Source of the DNA: Astropecten irregularis
Taxonomy: Eukaryota; Echinodermata; Asteroidea; Paxillosida; Astropectinidae
Length of the DNA: 64,000 nucleotides
Direction of reading: 5' to 3'
Assembly (NCBI GenBank): GCA_963971285.1
Contig: OZ020248.1
Location: forward strand, 2,108,001 to 2,172,000
The notes beneath the pieces are model-generated. The model was not told where the DNA came from, ran no database searches, and worked only from the letters and a program-made list of their open reading frames with translations. Shown one piece after another: positions 13,601-22,600 of the stretch (its first letter is position 1; the number at the start of each line of letters is the position of its first letter). The position numbers were made by a program, and so were the translations under genes.

Positions 13601-16600
13601 CAGAACAAACTACTTTAGGGAAAACCTCCATCAAAATAAAATCTGTTTGCTACATAAGTCACGAAAGATTTTAGGCTTTGCATGGTGACAATTGGTATAT
13701 GGACCGGTTTGCGGAATTAAACACCATGTAATATTTGTTCGTACTTTCGCAATTCTATTTCATTCGCACTTCTCGTAAGGTCTGTTCTCGTTGAGATCTC
13801 TTCTCGTTGAAACCTTACGAGAAGTATGAACAAAATAGAAGTGCGAAAGTACAAACAAATATTACATGGTGTTTCCGCAAACCGATCCACATACATACAT
13901 GTAAGTCATGTACAACGTATAAATTGTATTGTGTGACCTGCAAATGAAGGCTAACCCAAGAACACCATACATGAAACAAGCCCACGGCATTCATGTATTT
14001 GCGCACACAATACAATACAGTGTAAAGCAATGGCACTTTGATTTCCTTGTACACATGATGTAACCCCACAACGCTCAAACGAACTGTTACTAAGGAAGCC
14101 GGTGCAATACATTTATTTTTAGGATCGTCATCACTTCTGCTTTCATTATACAGGAAGATGTACTAGGGTCAATTTATTAATTTCTCTTTTTTTAAAGTGT
14201 TTTTCAGTTGTTTAAAAAAAGTATTCATGTAACAATGCTGGAGGTGTATGCATGAACGGCGCCCACTCAACCTACAGGTTTGATCTGAGACAACTACATG
14301 TACATGTACATGTACATGTATGCCCAGTCACGGTTGAGTGAATACAAACATGGGATGCCTATACATGTATATCCAGGGGGGAAAAAAAGAAGAAATTTAC
14401 AAAGCAACAAGGAAATACCCATTCAGCAAAAAGGAGGAAATTACAGGGAATACCCCACAAGGAGTGCAGTATACTGTACATATTTAATACAATACATGGG
14501 TGTGTTCAGTTAACCAGTGCATGTATAAAAGTATGCATGTTGGAATCACTGTCGTTTTACATGTATAACCAGAATCACTTTGCTGGGTTGAACTTTCTAA
14601 CACAATTAACACGGACCCATCAATGCCTGATTTCAGGAAAATTGTACATGAAAAAAAACCTATTTCCGTAGAACTTTGCCTTTTATAGCACAACAGTGAT
14701 TTATAACCTTTGCAAATTCCAGAGGGATTTCTTATCGTTCAATCAGCCTACACATATGTACCCAATGTACTGTACAGTCTTTGAAAGTTTTACAGTCTGG
14801 GTATGTACGTATACCGGTATGTGAGTCATTACATATGTGTGTGTATTAATACTCCGTCAATTCTCAAGAAGTCTGGCTAAGAACGGGATCAATTAATTAT
14901 TTCCGCTTGTCTTCAGAGGATCATACAATGTTCTTGCTAAAAAAAATGTAACAGTAGTCATTGTGGAAAAAATTACATGTTCAAAACATTTCCATGTACA
15001 TACGTGTGTCGTGTTAGCTTGTCAATTTTATCAATTTAACAAAAATTGCATCCTCGCATTTTACAATATTTTCTTGTTCTTTCTAGACTCTACTATACAT
15101 GGACATCTGCGTCAGTACACTGGTTGTTAATTAAAACATCATTCCTTATCCTCATTATTTTGTTTGTAACACTGAAGTCTCTGAAAATATTTCAGAAGTG
15201 AATCATTTCTAAATAACATGCGGTGTGAGGTGGCCTAGTGGTCTTGCCTGTCTTACTCAAGATCTTTTGGTCAATCTACAGATTGTCAGGATTGTGGGTT
15301 CGAGTCCAGCCATGGACTAGTGGTGCTTGCATCCTTGGGCAAGATGCTTTGTCACATGTTGCTTCTCTTCACCCAGGAGTAAATGGGTACCTGTGAGGGT
15401 AGTGATGGCTTTGTGGTTTGATTAACCTCTGTGCAAAAGTCACAAAAATTTGAAGTGTCTAAATTTCCACCAGGAACATCACTTTTCATGAAATATATGT
15501 TTATAAATGGTTGATTTTCTAAGCCTTACGTACAAGGCTTGTTTGTCCAAACATATGGCTACTCAAGGCAAGTGGTTATTATAAAAATGAAACGTCACAA
15601 GCACGAAGCCCTATTGGCAGGATGCAGAGGAACCACACAAATTCTAGAATGTTCATACCGTTCTCTTCTCCACATCTTGGCCTGATCCCTGGAGACAAGC
15701 CGACAACTTCTTCACTGTCTTCTGACAGGTGTCCTTGATAACATCAACTCTTTTCTCACACTAGCAAAAAAGGAAACAAAGCGACAAAGCAGGAATTTGT
15801 TAATGAATTTTCAAAATTTATAAGCAAAACAATGTTAAATTCTTTATTAGTTTGGAATAAACTGTCTAAGTGCTGCCATTTCAGTGGATGAGATTGATCA
15901 CTATTTTGACTATTTGTCAACCATTGGTGGGTGGGTTTTCCCTGGTTAACCTCAACACAGAATAAAACCTGGGTACCGGGCACTTGGCAAACCTCAGCTC
16001 AGGCTCCGGCTTTGTCTCTGTCATCCGTATGCTGAAAATATAGGTTGTGGGTTTTTCACTGAAGGTGCAGAGCTAGCTTTTTTCAGGTTTTTTTTTGGCT
16101 TTTTTTTTCAAACCAGAGAATTATTTCCAAACCGCAGCCAGAAGTCTCTATTTTGCTACCCGCTATTTGAAAGTGGATTCATGAAATGGAGCTGGAGCCG
16201 GAGCCAAAGTCTGGAAAAGGTAACCTCTACACAAAACAATGCATAGGTCAAATATGCAACCGATCCAATAGGCTGAACAGGGGCCAGTTTCATGGAGCTA
16301 ATAAGCACAAAAAAATTGCTTAGCACTAAATGTCTTGCTCAAAATCACCATTAAAAATTCCATTTGATATTCATGGTCAGCAAACAACACCCAAAGAACA
16401 ATCACAAGTGATAGGCCTACACAACACCTAAATTTGGTTGTTAATCCTGTTTTTATTACTAAAAGACAGAAATTTCATGGTTAGCAAATTTTTGTGCTAA
16501 GCAGGGACCAATTTCATAAAACTGTTAAGCACAAAAATTTGCTTAGCACAAAAATGTCTCGCCCAATAAAACAAACCACCATTGAAAATTCCATTTGATA

Positions 16601-19600
16601 TTCATGGTCAGCAAACAACAGCCAAAGAATAATCACAAGTGATACACAACACTTGGAAATTTGGTTGTTAACCCTGTTTTTATTAAGACAGAAATGTCAT
16701 GCTTAGCAAATTTTTGTGCTTAACAGTTTTATGAAATTGGCCCCAGGCCATGAAATTGGCCTCTGGTTCTATGTCTTGTGGAATTGTGGACCCTTTATGT
16801 CATGATTCATCTACATGTACACGTATTAATCTCTTATCACGAGTGCACATATCCTCACTTTTATTTTTCAAACAAAAATGACAGCATCAATTAAGCTGTA
16901 CTTTGAAATGACATGCATGATGCTATCCATTTGTCCGGTTAAACTTCAGCAATGTCGGCCGAGAGTACAAACTCTGGGTCATTGTCAGGTCACGTATGCT
17001 ATCTTCATTTGAGGGCAGAAAGCGAAGAAAAAAAAAAGCCCCTATTTTTGTTCTCTCCAAGCGAGATTGGAAATTGTCCAACTCACTTCCTGAGTCAGCA
17101 GCCGGTCAGGAAAGTCTGTCTGTTATTTTATTTTTCGTTTGGATTCCCACACATCAGAAAACTTACAAAAGTTTAAATTGCCATTGATCACACCATGGAA
17201 TTCAATGACCAAGTTGTCAAAATAAACAACATTGTATTTCCTGAAATAACCCTGGCCACCCCAAATCTGTGAAAAAGTTCAGGTCTGGTAACACTTTGAA
17301 GGACACATGAGTGCATAAAGCCTGATTAGCTACATGTTTGTAATTGAGCTTGTGGTACATGCACTTTTTATGCAGGGTCCAACTTGGTGCAAGTCCAAAT
17401 GTTTTGCACTGCAGAACTGTCAGAATGCATTAGATTTTATACAGATTTGGGAAGATAACTCTATGCAAAACAAACTCCATGGGGGAATATTAAGTAGGAG
17501 GATGTTATCATGTACAATTCAAGTACATCTGAAAACTTATTTCTTTTACTGAGGCTCCGTCATACTAATAGGGCTCTGCGCTTGTGACGTCACATTCCGA
17601 GGTTCAGACAAACAAGTCGCATGTTGCCCAATTAACTTACACATGTACATGTACACGTAAACGTTGTGATATTTGTCTGATTATCCGGGCAACTATACTG
17701 TAGCTGTCAATATAAAAGGCGTATTCTATAAAGAGCTCGAGTGTGGATGCCTACATGTATTAGCACTGATAATAATAACATTTTTATTATTGGTGAATGT
17801 GTGTGTGACTAAACGCAAGTTTGGAATGGAAGGTGATGATTTTGGAAATGCTTGCAAATTATCACTTTTTGTCCCCAAATCTGGAGAAGATCCCAACAGC
17901 AAACAGACAGTACATCTTAAAATGCTTCCAGCATACATGTAAACCAAGGGACAATCTCCTCATACACAAGTATGATACACTATGGATGTAAATTGCAAAT
18001 TGCACATGTACTTCCTTGTACTAATGATGGTTAATTGAATCACATGATATGTATGTATTCTACAATTCATCTCAGTTTCACTTTGAAATGTCACATAGTC
18101 GCACTGCACACTTGTGACACAAAACACTGTATAGTGTATTTATAACTTCCATTTTGTTTTAAAGTCCTTTTCCTCCTCAGATGGGTTTCTATATCAAAAC
18201 ATGTTGATAAAATTACAAATTTTACAGTTTCGTTTCACATTTGTTTGTTTTATCAACAAAAACAATGATGCAAAACAAAGCAACACCCAATATTGCATAT
18301 GAAAAGTTGTGAATGCATAAATAGCTTTCTGGAATTATCCGGAATTCTAACTATAACAAAACCGTGTAAAATCCACCAGGTACTGTAGGCCTAAGGCAGG
18401 ATTATGAACAGTGATGAAGGACAAAGGATTGCAGTGTGGAGTGCAGGCACCAATAACTTTTCTGTGTACCAGCAATAGCATGTACATGTACACGTAAATG
18501 CAATGGAATTAGCTGACCCTTCGTGATTCGGAGTCAAAATTAAGTGTACCAGAACGGGCCCTGCAAACTGTTGATATTGTCCAACACAATGTATCTAGCT
18601 AACAAGGCATTTTTCCAATAAGGGCGCCCCTTTTTATTACTGTGGTTCACATTTCTTTTACACCTTGAGGGAGCGTCGGACGATCGGGAAAAAAAAAGTT
18701 TGGCGGAAAAAAAATCTGGCTGAATACAAAAAAACCTACAGAAAATGATGAGAAATGTTCATTGTTTTCACTGTAATCTCGTTTGAATTTTTAAAAATTA
18801 TTTCTGAGATAGAAAGTATGAAAATGTAGGCCTATTGGAAAAATTTGTCTCCAGAAATTCTCGGATTTTTTTTTTTTTTTAGAATTTATATTACTGGTAT
18901 GTCATTCTGGACAGAGTCGGCAGCAAAAAAAAAAGTTTTATTTTTCTTCGGTCTGAGCCCAAAATATGGGTCGGTCAGAAATGAGAACCACAGTAATAAA
19001 AAGGGGTGCCCTAAGGAAACTTCCCCATACATGTTCATGTACGTACAGTACTTACATTTCAAGTACGCAAACAGGCAAACTAAATTGTCTAACGATTTTA
19101 AAGTGGCACAGAGGCAATGACCACTTGGCACCGCCAGGATAGTCATTTTCCCACTCTTGAACGAAAAGGGAATTGGAATTGAAATTTGCCTAATGGGAAA
19201 TCTGAACAGGTATCGAGGCAATGACCAGAAACCGTCCAGGGTATATTTTATTTGCCTTGGTTATTGGAGAGGCCACTTCAACAAGAGAGACATGGTTTGT
19301 CTGTTGCACTGTTGCCTCCCTCGGTTAAAAAAAAAGGAGAGATTTTCAACAGAAATGCTCTACTGGGCCTAATAACATGGAGCTGTTTTAAAAGCACAAC
19401 AAAATTGCTTAGCACAAAATGTCTTGCTCAATAAAACGAACCACCATTAAAACTCCATTTGATATTCATTGTCACAGCCAAAGAACAATTGCAAGCAATT
19501 AATACGCAACACATGTAAATTCGGTTATTAATCCTGTTTTTATCAATGAAAAGTGAACAAAGAAAAATTGACTGGAGCGGGATTCGAACCGGCGACCTCC

Positions 19601-22600
19601 TGAATACCGTACAGGCGCTCTACCAACTGAGCCATGCAGCCCTACGTTGGTGGTGACCCCAATAGTCAACTATCTTTGTTCGTTTGGCAGTCAGAAGCCT
19701 TGAAACCACGCACACACCGCCACACCCCAGGGATCGTTTCAATGATACACGCAACAATGCTGCAACCTGGTTGCAGGTTGCAATTACTTTAAACTCAGTC
19801 AGTTTCCCTTGTGGTTATTTCACGTATTTATCAAGACAGAAATTTCATGGTTAGCAAATGTTTGTGCTGAGCAGGGCCATGAAATTGGCCCCAGAAGACA
19901 TTATTTATACATACCTGCTGGAGATCATCATTCAGTACCTCAGTCTTCTCTGCCCTGTGGAGACATAAAAAAGGTCAAATTATGTTATTTTCATTTTTTG
20001 ATCCGTTGAGGATTAAACGGAACCCTGTAGAAAGGCAAATGACCTGAACACGAAAATCAGGGTAGGAATATGCACAAGGAACGTCACAAACAAACAGGCA
20101 AAAGCAACAGCAGACATTTCAGATTCTCTCATAATGGAGATATTATTTCAAACATGTCCCTCGTCTTTTGTAGAAAGTTCCTGCCCCTGATGCCTACATG
20201 TACAGTACATAAGATTGCTAACTGAATCTGTAGGACATAGTGTCTTCTACATGAAATTTCATGATATTTGCATATTTTTTGCAGTAAAAAGCACTGTGGA
20301 TACAGTTCATTTTACAAATGAAATATTGTGGTGACAAGGATTCAGCCAAAAAATGAGAAACAGATTGTGTACAATTCGTCACTGACACCACGAAGTAGCA
20401 CGGAAGTATCAAATGTGTCATGTGTGCATTTTTTTAGATTTTCGTTTTATTAGTGATTTGGACTATTTCTATGTACAGTATATTTGCCCATATACCAAGT
20501 TCTTTTAAAGGCTTTATCTACATGTACATACCGGAACCAGAACAATTTTTTTCGAGTTTTCCCTGATACTGTATTCGATTTCACGAAATAGCATGCAAGT
20601 CATTTTCCCATAGTAAACTGTAGGGACACACGTGTTAATCTGTTAAAATCGGTTACACGAAGTAGCACGCACTTCTGTGCACACTTTGTCTGATAAAACA
20701 TACATGATACAGGTCTACATTTGAAAATGTTGAGCTCAGTCGGACATCTGAGTCACGAGAAAATTGCGAAAAACATGTTTTAATTTTTCTTATAAAACAT
20801 AAGGAATGAATTTGATCTTGGTCTTTGTTTTACTCATTTCTGGCTTTTTTTTTTTTTTTTTTGGGGGGCCGATGATTATTTGACTGTAGGCCTACAGTAG
20901 TTCTGCTTCACTACCAACAAAGGTATGTCCCTACTTGCTCTATGGTGTTATCACTCTACATAGTACAGATAGTACAGTGTACACACATGTAGGTCATCCT
21001 ATAAGATCTTTACATTACAGCATTATCAATCTAAGATAAGAGCTGATTTTAAGTCAAAGTCCATGAACAACCAGCAGCACAAAATGGTGAATGGATCAAT
21101 CCACCACTGTAATACACTGATTAGGTACAGTACAGGATTGGTAACACACCCTAACAGAAATGGTCACAGATTTACATATAACTTTCAGGATGGTGATGGT
21201 AGAAACATACCATTAAAAGACATGTATTTCAGATGGAAATTTCCATCTGAAATGGTGTATTTATCCAAAAATAAGTAAAACAAAGACCGAAAACAGTTTT
21301 GATCTCGGGGTAAGATCAAAACCTTTCTTTATGTTTTAGAGCCATGTTTTCGCTATTTTCTTGTGACTCGAATGTCCGATTGACCTCAGCTTTTCACAGG
21401 TTTATAATTTCATGTCTGGCACATGTTTGATCAGACCATGGAGCTATTTTTTTAAAAGAGCTATTTTTAATAGCTCCATGATCAGACAAAGTGTGAGTGC
21501 TGTTCTGTGACCTTTACCAATTATGTATTATACTAAGCAGTCACCAAATTTATGCCAATACTCAGATGAATGTGTTCGTACACATGAAGTAAAAAGGAAA
21601 AAGAAAAACATTGGATGTGCTGATACAATGAGCTATCATCCATGGCCTAGGTTAAGTATACACTCTAGATATCTCTGCATTATCAGGGACTCCCTCTGAT
21701 GTGCATAGTGGCAATCCAAGATTACCAATGTATAATGGCAGGGGCTATGCATGAGTGCGTGCACTCATGGAGGTACTACAAAATGTACATGTACATGTAC
21801 ACTATATGTATGCTCATACTACAACAAGCAAGTTGTATGCTAAATTAATATCAGTACACCTATTGTACACATGGTGTGTACATGTTACTGTATTAGATAA
21901 AAAGTACATGTTGTATGTGTGTACACCTACACCCAGCAGTAGCTAGGCTCATGAACGCATTATGAAACAATGCACAATTATTTTGTACAAAAGAGATTAA
22001 TAGGCCAATCTGCCTGCCAAGATGCACAACGATGTGTTAATCATTGGAGTTCACAATACAAACTGTATATCACACATCTTAAGCCATGATAAGCCAGGAA
22101 TAGATGATACCCAAGTTTGTGCACGTGTACTGAACAGGCATCAGCGATTTCATTTAGTGACTTTGGAACGAAGTGAAATAACCAGGGCATCCCAAAAAAG
22201 GGATCCAAGGGCACGACTAGGGGCACTGGAACAGAAATGGACATTAATAGTAATAGTTACTATGGGCAAAAAGGCAATGACCAGGGATATCGAGGCAATG
22301 ACCATTGGCAGTGGGGCACCAAGGCAATGACCAGGGACACCGAGGCAATGATCATGGGCACCAAGGCAATGACCAGGGGCACTGGAACAGAAATTGACAT
22401 TAATAGTAATAGTTACTATGGGCAACAAGGCAATGACCAGGGATATCGAGGCAATGACCATGGGCAGTGGGGCACCAAGGCAATGACCAGGGGCACCGAG
22501 AAAATGACTAGGAACAACAAGGCAATGACCGGGGACACCGAGGCAATGACCATGGGCAGTGCCGCAGTGGGGCACCGAGGAAATGACTAGGAACAACAAG

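Noticed and set aside
19570-19645. tRNA gene on the minus strand
   Set aside because: A and B boxes are good, but the same sequence recurs with shared flanks at 62735-62810 and 12820-12896 and splits a MITE, so it is a SINE head.
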